Positions 1 to 12,000 of a DNA stretch of 64,000 nucleotides are shown in pieces. The DNA comes from Hexactinellida sp. DTS-2022 (lineage: Eukaryota; Porifera; Hexactinellida): NCBI GenBank assembly GCA_028753945.1, contig JAPNXP010000002.1, positions 15,259,624 to 15,323,623 of the forward strand, read 5' to 3'. Position numbers and translations under genes: made by a program. The notes under the pieces are model-generated. The model worked only from the letters and a program-made list of their open reading frames with translations, had not been told where the DNA came from and searched no databases. The first letter of the stretch is position 1, and each line of letters begins with the position of its first letter.

Positions 1-305
1 TAGTATAGTATAGATAGTATAGTATACATAGTATAGTATACGTATAGTATAGTATAGTATAGATAGTATGGTATAGTATAGTGTAGTATAGTATAGTATA
101 GTATAGTTAGTATAGTATAGTATAGATAGTATAGTATAGTATAGTATAGATAGTATACGTATGGTATAGTATAGTATAGTATAGTATAGTATAGTATAGT
201 ATAGTATAGTATAGTATAGTATAGATAGTATGGTATAGTATAGTGTAGTATAGTATAGTATAGTATAGATAGTATGGTATAGTATAGTGTAGTATAGTAT
301 AGTAT
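1..305. repeat. TAGTA/TAGAT satellite
   Basis: About 300 bases of TAGTA pentamers interspersed with TAGAT, TATGG and TGTAG variants. Open frames through it (Y-T-I-L repeats) are composition artefacts. The array probably continues past the left edge. Confidence 0.95.
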
Positions 306-334
306 ATAGCTGTTAAAATATACATTATTGTATT

Positions 335-600
335 GTGTTGTTGTTGTTGTTAAAAAAATTTCAGAAAAATATTTTTTTTTGTTAATAAATTGAGAAAATC
401 ACTTACATAAACAACACACTGTCGTTGCTGTTTGTTGTTGTTATTCTAAGTGTTGTTGTTGTTGTTGTCAAAACTAACTTTTAAGCAATGAGAATTAATT
501 GATAAAATGTGCATTATTTTTGTTGTTGTTATTGTTGTTCAAATTATTATTATTAGTATTAGTATTATTATTGTTGTTGTTGTTATTGACACGACTGTAT
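335..600. repeat. TTG-rich low-complexity DNA
   Basis: Interrupted GTT/TTG and TTA trinucleotide runs. The leucine/valine-rich frames here are not coding; the run is the likely intron following the partial exon to its right. Confidence 0.7.
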
Positions 601-613
601 ATACTACTGTTAC

Positions 614-781
614 TGACACTAGGTTTAGCTTGCTTATTTCCCTCCGGAGGGACCGTATGGTGCCGGCGTCCTGGTCTCTCCTCTCGTTACTCTCCCTTAG
701 CTCTGAGTACAGCTGCGACTTCTCGTACTCCAGTCGCGAGTTATCACACCTCAGTCGAGACTCCTCCACAGAGCTAGTCAT
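614..781 (-). CDS. First coding exon of a coiled-coil protein (partial)
   Basis: From the ATG at 781 a minus-strand frame reads about 53 residues rich in E, R, S and L with heptad-like spacing (starts MTSSVEESRLRCDN). It runs into a low-complexity stretch that looks intronic; possible donors are at about 614 or 619. The rest of the gene would lie beyond the left edge. There is no recognisable domain and I do not know the function. It could instead be a chance open frame, but its base composition differs clearly from the AT-rich flanks. Confidence 0.4.
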
Positions 782-863
782 CTAGCTATGCTGTCTATAG
801 GCTAACCGGGTAGAGCCTCGTTATAGGAACACGGTAATAGGGACACTATTCAGTCCCTGCAAG

Positions 864-1040
864 GGATAACTTATACAGGAGCGCGAGACGCTCCTTTTGG
901 AGTAGGGTTTTGGAAAATTTTAATTTAGGAGCGCGAAAATTTGGAATCTTCTCCTATACCGTAACATTAATTTGTGATTTTGATGTATGAAATTGGATCA
1001 GACCAGGATTAGGAGCGTATTTACAAATGCTGTATAATAC
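864..1040. repeat. MITE family 'aggagcgcgagacgctcc'
   Basis: About 170 bp with GC-rich palindromic tips (gcgcgagacgctcc) and a conserved AT-rich core containing 'ttctcctataccgtaacatt'. Further copies lie near 7890-8060, 27500-27605, 45090-45785 (split by another transposon) and 49137-49215. It has no coding capacity. Confidence 0.8.
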
Positions 1041-1354
1041 ACTGGTCCCCTTCAAAACCTTTTCAATACAAATGATGTTGGTTAATATAATTATATACCA
1101 GAACAAAACCTATTATTATATTATCTAGTAGACACAATTGCACAATATTGTCCAATTTATCTTATATGCTAAGAAAATCGTTTAACCGTTGACTACATAC
1201 ATGTATATATTATCTAATGCATATTTACTAATTAGCCCTCTAGGGATTTAAAGCATTTATATTGGCTTAGAGTTAATTAATTTAAAAATATGCAATACGA
1301 GTACGAATAATGTTATTCTTCAAGATAACTCGAAAGTGTGATAGAAACTATAAT

Positions 1355-1523
1355 ACAGTAGAACCTCGTTATAAACACGAGGGAACCGTCAAAATGGGTA
1401 CTCCTTATCCGGAATTTGTATTAACCGATAGCATTTGTATTGAAAAACCTTTGAAGGGCACTGAAATAGTGTTTGTATTAAATGGAATTCGTATTAACCG
1501 TGTTCGTAGTAACGAGGTTCTAA
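1355..1523. repeat. pogo/Tigger-like MITE, family A (AACCTCGTT...)
   Basis: Inverted ends CAGTAGAACCTCGTTA/TAACGAGGTTCTACTG with an internal 'ttaatacgaattccgg' unit; intact copies sit between TA dinucleotides. Other copies: 3143-3284, 9690-9873, 21091-21240, 24519-24690, 26200-26340, 29200-29383, 47842-48020, 55845-55973, 57862-58063 and 62358-62535. Ends of this type and a TA target are typical of the pogo branch of Tc1/mariner. No transposase is present in the window. Confidence 0.85.
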
Positions 1524-1597
1524 TGTCGAACTATTTTAATGCAAACCAATAAATCCCAAAATGACCAATTAAGCATTTAATCGGCCATACTGTATAC

Positions 1598-1748
1598 AGT
1601 TGAAACCGGTTTATTCTAAATTGGTTTATTCTCACTATTAGTGATGCAATCTTTGTTAGAAATTCCAACTTTATTAGTGTTTTCATCGGTTTTTCTTACT
1701 GTTTTTATCTGAAAAAAATGGGTTAGAAAAAACCGGTTTCAACTGTAT
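1598..1748. repeat. MITE family L (CAGTTGAAACCGGTTT)
   Basis: About 150 bp with inverted ends reading acagttgaaaccggttt and aaaccggtttcaactgt. A second copy is at 51648-51823 inside a cyclin B3 intron. TA-flanked and non-coding. Confidence 0.85.
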
Positions 1749-1834
1749 GTTTAAACAAGCCATACTGTCATACTGTATAGCAAATTATTGACTGGCAAAA
1801 TGTGTTTACAAGTTTGTTTACTACTGTACGTAGA

Positions 1835-2982
1835 ATGTTTCAGCTCGTGCTATTGCGTGACGTAATTAACATCCCACCTCACCGACTCGACTGGGAACTA
1901 ACAAGGAACCTAAGAGACCAACTCGCAATCAAATACAGCAACAAAGTTGTACACAACATAGGGCTAGTCATTTGTCTGTTCGACATTATAGAAATGAGCG
2001 ATCCGTTCGTGTTACCAGGCCAACCCGATGTAGTTATTACGCTAGAATTCCGAATTGTTGTATTCAGACCTTTTATAGGAGAAGTTTTGAGCGGAAAAGT
2101 GTTTAAATCGACACAAGATGGAGTGTATGTGCACGTGGGTAAGTTAGTGTATTAGCCACAGGGAATATATTGATAAGGGAACTGGAACTAACATAGGTAT
2201 GATTGCAACTATATAGTTTGTCCTCTAAGGATATAAGATAAGTTCGTATTGGCTTACTTATATACAGTAGAGCCTCTGAACAACGGATACCTTGGGACCG
2301 GAGTCGTTGTCCGCTATTTAGAGGTTGCTTTTCTATTAGACATATGCTAAATAAATAAATCGGTGCCACGAGGGTTGTCCGTTATTTAGAGTCCGTTATG
2401 GGAGGCTCCACTGTATTTATATCGGCCAACACATTTTCAATATAAAAAACCTCGCGAATTTTTTATGCTAATAAATGTCCTTGCAAGTTGCAAGTGCCTG
2501 AAAATTAAATAAGACTCTGTTAATAGCAACATCAGGGGACCGTCGTATTAACCGGAGTCACTTGCATGCATTTGTATAGGCTAAGGGAATTAAACCTTGT
2601 ACTCCTTAACAGATATTTCCCTTATCCGTGTTCCTATTAACGAGATAATAGTTCCTACTAACAAGAGTCTAAATTAATTACTTTGTATTTAGATTTCTTT
2701 CACGACATACTTATCGCCCCGCCCTCTCTCCCTAGCGACTCGGAGTGGCACGAGGAATGCCAGGCTTGGGCCTGGAGGTATCAAACAGCAGAGGAGACTC
2801 ACGACCTCTACATAGAGGAGGGGGAGGAAATACGGTTTGCAATAACTAACGAAGTGTTTAAGGACATCACAGCTGATCTTAGCAAAGGTGATAGCGAGGA
2901 TGTAGGCACTGACGTAGTGCCGTATATGCTGCATGCACATATAACGGAGGCTGGACTAGGGATGCTCTCCTGGTGGAACTGA
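1835..2982 (+). CDS. POLR3H: RNA polymerase III subunit RPC8 (RPC25 family)
   Basis: Exons 1835-2138 and 2693-2982 join in phase 1 to give 197 residues; human POLR3H has about 204. The protein is the stalk subunit of RNA polymerase III that, with RPC9, helps initiate tRNA and 5S transcription. Family landmarks seen: the start MFQLVLLRDVINIPP, the N-terminal RPB7-like part with VVHNIGLVICLFDI, the exon junction HVG-FFHDILIAPPSLP leading into the OB-fold part, acidic YIEEGEEIRF and the C-terminal GLGMLSWWN. The start is the second ATG of the frame; the upstream one at 1802 would add 11 residues not expected in the family. The donor is GTAAGT and the acceptor TTTAG. The intron carries two MITEs. 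Confidence 0.95.
2264..2415. repeat. MITE family J (GTTGTCCGCTATTTAGAGG)
   Basis: About 150-bp inverted-repeat element in the POLR3H intron, ends acagtagagcctctgaacaac and gggaggctccactgta. A second copy in the opposite orientation is at 14268-14443 in a PDZD8 intron. Confidence 0.85.
2520..2665. repeat. pogo-like MITE, subfamily B (CTGTTAATAG...)
   Basis: Related to family A but with a distinctive core, 'gcatttgtataggcta'. Other copies: 4408-4540, 16940-17107, 29755-29911, 34615-34800, 42676-42830, 54318-54557 (split) and 57467-57631. Most lie in introns. Confidence 0.8.
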
Positions 2983-3606
2983 ATTGTTATTTATAGGAAA
3001 TAGAGAATATACTTATAGAGATAATTCTTATATAAATAAACTTTAAATTAATAAGGGGATTTGTTATAAGAGGACTAGCCATATGAGACCCATTTAACAG
3101 TTCCTATAAGTTTGTATAAAACCAAGTAAGATATCATAAGAATACAGTAGAACCTCGTTAGTAGGAACACCAGGGGACCGTCAAAATGTGAACTTATCCG
3201 GAATCGTATTAACTGGTGTAATTTGTATTTAAAAGGCTTTGAAGGGGACTGAAATAGTGTTCGTATTAACGAGGTTCTACTGTATGTTTGTATAAAACCC
3301 AGTTAGCTATTATAAGAATAGTTTCATTGAACTCAGTTATTGGTAACGGAATTAACAAATTGTATTACTGGACCATGGATATGTATATATTTATGAGTTT
3401 ATCAAGCATTAATTAATTAACAATACGTACAGTTACTTGACTGAGAAAATCTGAATTGAGTAAATAATTTTGCAAAAAACGCACACAATAACTTAACATA
3501 TTTTCACATCAATGACAGTTATTTATTTATTTATTATAATTAATGAATATTTACTAAGTACATAAGTTAAAATATTAAAAGAAAAATGTTATTTATACTA
3601 ATCCTC
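2983..3606. other. Intergenic region between convergent genes
   Basis: 3'-side flank of POLR3H (plus) and of the coiled-coil gene ending at 3607 (minus). It contains one family A MITE at 3143-3284 and otherwise AT-rich DNA with short TTTA runs. No further gene is seen. Confidence 0.7.
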
Positions 3607-4931
3607 TCAGATTGTCTGTTCTTTAGAGCTGATTTCTGATTGGTCGCTGGAGGGCGGGGTTAGCACCCGGTTGGGATTGTCTATGTCTGTCGAGGAGAGA
3701 CGAGATTCTGTGGTGACTACTTTGCTGCCTAAATATGTAAACAAACAGGTAAACAAATGTGTAAACAAACAAACAACTGACTAACTAACTAATTTAACTA
3801 ATAAATCAACTAATTAACTATATATAAACTAAGTTATTAATTAACAAACTAACTAACCAACTAACTAACTAGCAAACTATTCAACTAACTAACTAACTAA
3901 CTACATAATTAAACAAACAAACAGACAAACAAACAAACAGACAAACTAACTAACCAAGTAACTAACCAAGTAACTTCTTAATTAATTAACTAACTAACTA
4001 ACAGACAAACTAGCAAACTAACTAACAAACAAACAAACAAACAAACAAACTAACTAACTAACTAACAAACAAACAGATTAATTAGCAAACTAACTAACTA
4101 ACTAACTAACTAACAAACTAACTAACTAACTAACTAACAAACTAACTAACTAACTAACTACCTTTGGTGGGTACTCGTACGATGTTGAGAGGAGCAGGCT
4201 CCTGAGTTTGGTTATCATTAGTCTGTGTCTGTGTCTGTGTCTGTGTCTGTGTCTGTGTCTGAGGTTGTAGATGTACCTCTTCATTAACCAGCTGTTGTAG
4301 GTGCTCCTGTCCCTCTCTCAGTTCCTTCAGTTCAGTCACGGCCTGTCGACAGAACTCCTGTATTGTCTTGCTACAAACCACAAGTATTAACCGACTATAC
4401 TAGTATATACTCTGTTAGTAGGAACACCAGGGGACCGTATTAATATGTTAATAGGAGTCATTTGTAATGAAAAGGCTTAAAATAGTGTTCGTATTTTCCG
4501 GAATTCGTATCAACCGTGTTCTTACTAACGAGGTTCTACTGTAATAATAATATGTTCGTATTATCCGGAATTCGTATTAACCGGAGTCACTCACATGCAT
4601 TTGTATAGGCTAGGGAAATTAAACCTTGTAATCCTTAACCAATATTTCCCTTATCCGTGTTCCTATTAACGAGAGTGGAGTTAACTACATACCTATATAA
4701 GGTGTTATAACATGAATATATGAATGTAACGTACTTAAGAGAGTTGATCTGTATAGCGAGTTCCGAGTTCTGCTGCTTGAGATCTCTGTTCTCGCTCTTT
4801 AGCTGAGAAACCTCTTCGAATACTTTGTTGAACTTAGGTTCCAGTTTGCTGTTGAGCACTTTCTCTATTTTGCTACAAAGCAGTTCCATGTTCTCTGGGG
4901 ATATCGTACAGGTTGTCTCTTCGAAGGACAT
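3607..4931 (-). CDS. Small coiled-coil protein with QT repeat
   Basis: Three minus-strand exons, 4735-4931, 4162-4370 and 3607-3728, join in consistent phase (2 then 1) to 175 residues. Residues about 15-100 form a predicted coiled coil (EEVSQLKSENRDLKQQNSEL, then KTIQEFCRQAVTELKEL), followed by a run of about seven QT dipeptides. The C-terminus is polar and Ser/Thr-rich and ends SSKEQTI. The start MSFEETTC was chosen as the first ATG of the frame; an AG directly upstream (ttgttag) leaves open that this is an internal exon of a longer gene. It lies about 420 bp beyond the PDZD8 stop on the same strand, so a separate gene seems likelier than PDZD8 3' exons. I do not recognise the family. Confidence 0.7.
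3740..4160. repeat. TAAC/AAAC tetranucleotide microsatellite
   Basis: Long mixed array of aactaact and aaacaaac repeats filling the last intron of the small coiled-coil gene. Similar arrays occur in introns at 17513-17680, 30720-31060, 32170-32270 and 52040-52170. Confidence 0.95.
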
Positions 4932-4957
4932 TTCTAACAAATCTAATTCTAATAGTA

Positions 4958-5095
4958 TACAGTATACTCCGCTTAATGGGGATAAAATTTCACAGGATTT
5001 ATCGGACTGAATTACAGCTTGACTCAAAATATTTCTCCGCTTAATCGGGTAGAAGCAACCTGGTCCTGAGGTGACTCTATTAAGCGTAGTCAACT
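4958..5095. repeat. MITE family I (CTCCGCTTAATGGGG)
   Basis: Inverted ends acagtatactccgctta and taagcgtagtcaactgta around a 'ttctccgcttaatcggg' core. Other copies: 15706-15888, 44781-44880 and 53917-54105. Confidence 0.8.
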
Positions 5096-5107
5096 GTATT
5101 CACAATT

Positions 5108-5264
5108 ACAGTTAACTCTCGTTATAACGAAGTGCTTGGGACCTGTGAATCCCTTCGTTATATCCGGATATTCGTTATAAGCGGATAATAATTAATGCAT
5201 TTAGTGCTCTGGGGCAATCTCCATTTCGTTATATCCAACTTCGTTATAACGGGAATTAACTGTA
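5108..5264. repeat. pogo/Tigger-like MITE, family C (CTCGTTATAACGAAG)
   Basis: 157 bp, ends tacagttaactctcgttata and tataacgggaattaactgta, with the internal core 'tttagtgctctgggg'. Other copies near 7360-7519, 13800-13959, 22368-22515, 28171-28319, 41230-41498, 44247-44404 and 51903-52048. Confidence 0.9.
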
Positions 5265-5350
5265 ATGGCACCAAATTAAGCTATAAAACACATTTGGTTA
5301 AATGCTAGTGGCTCCGCTAATATACACATTACAGCAATATGGAACTGAAA

Positions 5351-8300
5351 CTAATCGTCCCTCTCAGATCCGCTATCCGGAGTTGTCTCCAGTATTTTGA
5401 GGCCCTGGCAATACTGTAGCAATAGGGTGGCGATTGCCCTTTGTTTATCCTCTGTTTTGTTTAGCTGCGATTTAATAACTTGTTTGGATTCAAATTGTGT
5501 TTGTAAAGAGAGTTGTAATTTGAGGGATATTACAACCTCCTCGTGAGTATCCATGTTGTTCTTAAGCATAGAGATGTGCTCGCGGTAGCAGACTAGTCGC
5601 TCCCGTAGAGGCTTATCCTGCAGGGGAATAACAATAACAACAACAACAACAACAACAACATATAATAGAACTATACGAATTTCCGGTTAGTACGATTTCA
5701 GTGCCTTCAATACAAATTACACGAGTTTATTATAATTTCGGATAAGGAGTACACATTTTGACGGTCCCCAGGTGTACGTATTAACGAGGTTCTAATGTAA
5801 ACAGTAAACAAAGTGGTGTCAATTTTCCAAGAACATTGGATAATTAATTATACTCCCAATTGAAAGTCTTAATAATACGAGGAAAACTGAAAAGGCGAAA
5901 AGTCACTCTACAATTGAAATTGGGTAAAACTCTCATTATTATAACAAAATAAATAAATACACTATTTCGGTCGCATTATCTACTTATCCTACAATACAAA
6001 TACCATGTGTCCACTAGTGTTGCTATGCAGTTACCTGGAATCGCGTGGTATCTGGGACGATATCGGATTCCTGTCCCGACAAGGGAGGAGTAGACATCAG
6101 CACTTTCTCAGCATTAGCCTCTATGACGTTAACGCTAAGTCTCGTGCACAGGGGAGTGTGGGTCCGAGCTGTCCTATTCATACACTCCATTAAACAAGCA
6201 TGGTTAACATGGTTAGATACTTAAGAGTTTACTTATACACCGATCATCGGCGTTTGTATTAAAAAACCTGGCTACTTTCTAGAGATTGATTTTTTTATGT
6301 TTATAAAAAACACCATCGGTAGAAACTAGCCAGGTTATTTAATACAAACGCCGATGATCGGTGTATAAGTAAATTCACATATTTACTATTTAGGCGCTTT
6401 ATGGAAAGTTAAATTGAAATAAATGGAGTTAAATTGAAACTTGGAAATACTTATATATCAGCCAACACCTTTTCTAATGAAATTTTCGGTCATTTTTAAC
6501 ATAAAAAATTCACCTTTCGAAGCCGGTTTATATATTGAAAAGGTGTTGGTCGATATAAGTAATTCCTACTAACTTTTGTTTGTTAGTCCTCTCGTTACAA
6601 ACAATCTTGAGATGAGTGTTTGGCAGAAGGGCGCACTTCTGATGGCAGATAAGGCCACAATGCTGGCACCTCGACACCAGATCGGGGCCTAACTCTCTGT
6701 AACATAGCTTACATATGTCGTGTTCTGATTGGCTTATTGCTAGCGCTAGGAAGTTATGCGTATCTTCCTCGGGTATAAGAGCGTCGTAGGAAGAGTCGAA
6801 CTCCTCGAAAATAGAAGGTGCAGCCTATAGGATTATGTAGTAACAGGATGGGACAAATTGATTGCTGTAATAAAAAGTTGTTAATATAAAGTTGGTTTTA
6901 AACAGACTGAAAATTGTTCATAATATATTATATAGGGTATATGGCAACCGTTTTCCAGTATTATATAGGGTATATGGCAACCGTTTTCCAGTAGAATGTT
7001 CTTATAACCGGTGTTCTTATAACCGGTATCTACTGTAACAGAATTGGGACAAGGAATGTGTGAAATCAATGTTTAATCAACAGTCAGGTCTGCTTATTGT
7101 GAACAGTTTTCAGTCTGCTTAATGTGAAGATATTTTATGAAAGTCCTATGGTCCCAATTTAACAATTTACATAGGGTTTGTATTAAGTTGAATTCGCCTA
7201 TTATGAAGCTCTATTATGAACATGATTTAGATCCTTTGTATGTTAACAATAAAGAACCAAACTGTATAGTCCACCAGTGGGCAGGAGCTCCATAGAGACT
7301 ATTATACGTAGAATATAGAAATAATGTTGCACCTAATACATCCTTAGTAATACAGAAAACTCTCGTTAAACCGAAGTGCTTGGGACCTGTAAATTCCTTC
7401 GTTATATCCGGATATTCGTTATAAGCAGATAATAATTAATGGATTAGTGCTCTGGGGGATATCGCCATTAAGTTATAAGCAGTTACTTCGTTATATCCGA
7501 CTTCGTTATATCACTGTATGTAGTATGAACAATTTTTTATGTTTTACAAACTTGAGTATAGAAAATCACGTCTGGATAAACCCCTTGTATACAATGCACT
7601 TACGCTGGATCTATTTTTAGCCCTGACTTCCTCCTGTATACCGGTCCCATCTGTCCCTCTCTCCCGCTCCCTCTGTCGGGCCCGCGAGAGGGCGATGTGT
7701 CTGCTCCAGGGGGCGTACTCGGGCGTGTCCTCTCTCCGGAGGGACCGGGGGGTGTGGGAGAAACACAGGAGGATGTCTCCCGCGAACTGAGCGTGCTTGT
7801 TAGCCACTCCAGCAGCTATCCAGGGCTTGGAGACGCTATCTACCAAGTGGAATGTTAATAAGGCTAAGTGCCTCTAATCAAGGAATTAGCCAGGAGCGCG
7901 AGACGCTCCTTTTGAAGCATCATATTTGGAAAATATTATTAGGAGCGCGAAAATTTGGGATCTTCTCCTATACCGTGACATTAATTTGTGATTTATGCGT
8001 ATGAAAATTGGATCATACCAGGATTAGGAGCGTATTTACAAATGCCCTTATAATACATTAGTGTAAATTAGTTAAAAATTCAGCCCCTCTGATATCTAAA
8101 GCAACTTTCGAAAGTATTATTTATAGCAGGTACTTCAACCATTCAACGAATATAGATATTTGACTGATTTTTGGGAAAAGAGTGAATATCTAGGATTTAT
8201 AGTTCCTATTGTACCTAGAGAATACTTAGTTCCAGTTCCAGTACAGTCCATTGTTCCTGTTGCTAGGTAGAATGGAATGTGGTCAGATGTCTTATGTTAG

Positions 8301-9051
8301 ACACAACTACAGTGGTGTAATAGCAAGTCGCATTTTGCACTAATTTGCTTGCTAATAGAGGAACAGAATTAACATTAAATGCTCGCTACTGAATAATATC
8401 TTGCTAATAGAGCAATATATTGCTATTAGAGAAATTGCTATATTAACTTGCTATTAGGCGAATTTGCTATTAGAGCAATTACTATTTAGAGCAATAATAT
8501 TGCTATAGAGCAATAATATTGCTATAGAGCAATTGCTAGGCGAACTTGCTATTAACTTGCTATTATAACAACAATATTGTTATTAGAGCAATTTCTATTA
8601 AACCAACTTGCTATTAGAGCAAATGCTTTTTAGGCGAACTTGCTATTAACTTGCTAATAGAGCAATATTATATATTGCTATTAGAGAATTATCATTAGGC
8701 GAATTTGCTATTAGAGCAATTGCTATTATACGGAATCCACTGTAAAGAAATATATCCTTATAACCAATACTACAATACTACAGCTATTATGGCCTGCACT
8801 ATATGCAGTATAAGCTATCTCACCGTTGGCTGCGGCTATTTGCCTTGCGTGTATCTTGCTCATGCCGGGCCTGAGGGGGTTTACAGGAACCAGGACGTAC
8901 CTCTCGGTGTGTCGCCCCGATGAGGTCGCTATGCACTCTACCGCTATGTCGCTGAGCGGAATAGTCACGTGTCCGGCCAGGGCAGCGTCAGATATATCCG
9001 GAGAGTCGTACCTAACCAGGTAGGTAGGTTAGCTATTAGTACAGTATAACC

Positions 9052-9088
<37 letters not shown>

Positions 9089-12000
9089 ATAGACATGTTA
9101 TAAACACGGTATAGACAGGTTATAGACATGTTAGGAAGGCTGTTAGACAGTAGAACCTGTTGTTGTCGTTAGTATTATTATTATATACAGTATAACTGCT
9201 AATCCGACTCTATATAATACCGAATTTGACAAACCGACACTTGCTATTACGCGAACACCACTGTATTAGATACAAATTCGTTTCCCAAACTTCGACCCGA
9301 TTAACCAAATTCTCTTTGAATACTTTGTAATACCTGTAAATATAAATGAAATGGTCCCCTGGTGTTCCTATTAATGGAACTGTATTACAAAGATGTTAGA
9401 ACCAACATACCCTACCAAATAGGGTACTATAATTAATATTGCTCGGGAATAACCAAACATTAATGAGGCCATTCATTACTCACCACAGAGCAATGCTGAG
9501 GTACTTGTGCTCCGGCATAATATTAAAGGTAAACCTGTCAGGAAACGCCGGGATGTGTCTGGAATAATAATTGTATTTAGTTCTCTGTTGCTGGTCCGGT
9601 CGGAAGTACTCCGCATTAGGAAAGTCCTCTGGAAATCCTATAAATAGAGCAAACATTGGAATTAAATAGAGTAAATAGAGGATTACAATATGTAGAATCT
9701 CGTTAGTACGAACACATCTAAAACGAATTTCCGGATAAGACGAACAAACAGTTCCACAAAATCAGGTTCATACAATGGCTATTCAATGGGTATTACTCCG
9801 GTTAATACGAACTCCGGATAAAGCGAACAAATTTTACCGTCCGTTGGTGTTCGTACTAACGAGGTTCTACTAATGTTATGATGTAAACTTAATGGATAGC
9901 GTATTTCCGTTAGAAAATATGAATGTTAACTTGTGTTACTTGTCAATGGCCTGCATTTGTGTTTATGATAAGTATTATTCATTAATAATTGAACACATAA
10001 ATCAGGACAACGATTTTTGGACAGTTACTATAAAATTAACGACATCGGCTTTTAGAGACAAATCGCTAATAACTTTTTTTGTGTCCAGAGTTCGTAGCAG
10101 GATTTGAAGCTACTCGGATTTAATGAAATATCGGATATAGTGACTTTTTAGCTGTCCAAAACGAGTGTCGATGAATCCAATGTTTAAATTTCAAATCTGT
10201 AGCTCTTACCAGTTTCTCAATCAATTCCGAACAAATAAAAAATAAAAAAATAATTACGATTTAAATATAAGATGTTTATAGCAGAATCCAATCAGGATTA
10301 GTAGGCTACAGGGACAGTGTTTGATTGGCGGAATTATTCGCAGAAAGTATAAATAGGAAACTGCAAGAAATGAACTAAAAATGTTGCTTTTTGTGTATTT
10401 ATTTTTAACACTTTTGTCAGTAACAGCTGAGGAGTTCGAATCGTTTCCGGCTCCTGAATTGAAAGAGGTGAGTTGGACAAACTTTCGTCCTTGCGCCAAA
10501 GAGCTGAATACAGCTTGGCTTTATAACGAGGGAACACAGGATATTAAGAGGTTCTTTATAAAGAATACTTTCTATGTTTGGTCCGAGAAAGATAATAAAG
10601 GGGCGTGGCGAGAGGAGAGCTTGTTAGTTAAGAAAGAAAAAAGAAGTTTGACACTTAAGAATAATCATCTTGGCAACGCTAACAAGCTGTCTGTATGTGC
10701 TGAGAGTATTAACGGTCGGGTAGTTTGTTCTAGGACAGTATACATTAAGGTGCCAGCTAAACAGTTCGGTACAAAACAAATAAACAGGTGTAAAGAGAAT
10801 ATATTCCCTGTTCCCCCTGATATAACGAGTATTCGGATAGTAGACATAGAGATACCCGACCTAGAGAGTGAGGTTATAAGGGGTGTGTCTGTGAAGTGGG
10901 TTTATAAGGGGGAGGGGGTATACACTAAGGGGTTTGTTATAAAGATAAGATCGTTAGAAAAGGGAGATTGGAAAGAGAAAGAGAAATACGTTAGTTTTGA
11001 AACGCAACAGTTTGTATTGCAGGGACTTAACTTTTCAGTTTCGCATTTCATTTCAATTTGCGCTGACGAGAAAAGAGAGGAAACTCCCGAGATTTGTTCC
11101 AAACAGGCAGAACTACAATTCCAGGAGAACTCCGGGTACATAGGTCCCACCCTGTCCCCTCAACCGGAACCTAGAATGGCACCCATTAACACCTTTGGTG
11201 CCTACACCACTGAGAGTAAAGTGGTTGTCAACTGGAGGTTCCCATTCATGTCCCAGGGGGCTGAGTTTGAGGTGGGTCTCTTCTCGAACTGTGCGTACCC
11301 CTCAGCCCTGCGTGGCGAGAAGCGGGTCCGCGTGAGCTCCTCTGAGACCCGGGCAGAGGTGTTAGTGTCCGGGGGCATGAGGCCACTCTGCGCCCGGGTG
11401 TGTGTGGTCTCAGCTGGCGCTAGGGGAGGGGCCGACAGGTGTGGCATGCTGGTGCCTATTAGGGAGGAGGTGATCGTACCCCCGAGGCTCATGTCTAACT
11501 CTAGCTTCGTGAAGGTGTCGCTACAGGCCTCTCGGACACGCGACACATCCACATTCCTATTGCTCTCCGTGGTTGCCGGGGAGCTGGAGATAGGGGGCGT
11601 CCTGAGGGTGACCTGTTGGGGGCGCCACGCCTATAGGGGGCGCCTGGGGGGTCGCATGGTGCGTAGAGTGGTGCAGAGGTATGGGCACGAGCTGAGATCG
11701 GGACGGGAGAACAGCCTGAGGCTGGAGGGACTGCTCACGGACATGGAGTACAGGTGTGCCCTGGATGGACAGATCGGAGACAGGATTGTTCTGTCCACTA
11801 ACGACGCTGTGTTCAGGACGACAGCGGGCCGCCCGACCCCCCCGCCGCCCCCTCAGCTCCAGGGGGACACACACGTGACCGACAGGGGAGCAGTGACTAG
11901 CTCTTTCTCCCTCTACCTCACCCCCTCCTCTGAGAGAGAGGGCGTACCGGAGTTCTATGAATTAGTGGCGGTGCCTCTCGCCATGTACACCGATCAGTTC

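Larger units (their letters stand above)
782..1834. other. Intergenic region, MITEs only
   Basis: No gene seen. It holds a GC-tipped 'aggagcgcgagacgctcc' element, a CAGTAGAACCTCGTT element and a CAGTTGAAACCGGTTT element, each listed separately. Any shared promoter between the left partial gene and POLR3H would be here, but no clear core motif was found. Confidence 0.7.

Noticed and set aside
107-325. Minus-strand 72-residue Y-T-I-L repeat frame
   Set aside because: A pure translation of the TAGTA satellite; there is no evidence of coding.
1310-1552. 80-residue plus-strand frame
   Set aside because: Runs through a family A MITE; similar frames appear in other copies of the element.
3740-4160. 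Possible CRISPR-like array from regular short repeats
   Set aside because: The repeats are 4-base microsatellite units without unique spacers, in a eukaryotic intron.
6005-6193. Plus-strand 62-residue frame
   Set aside because: Antisense shadow of PDZD8 exon 12.
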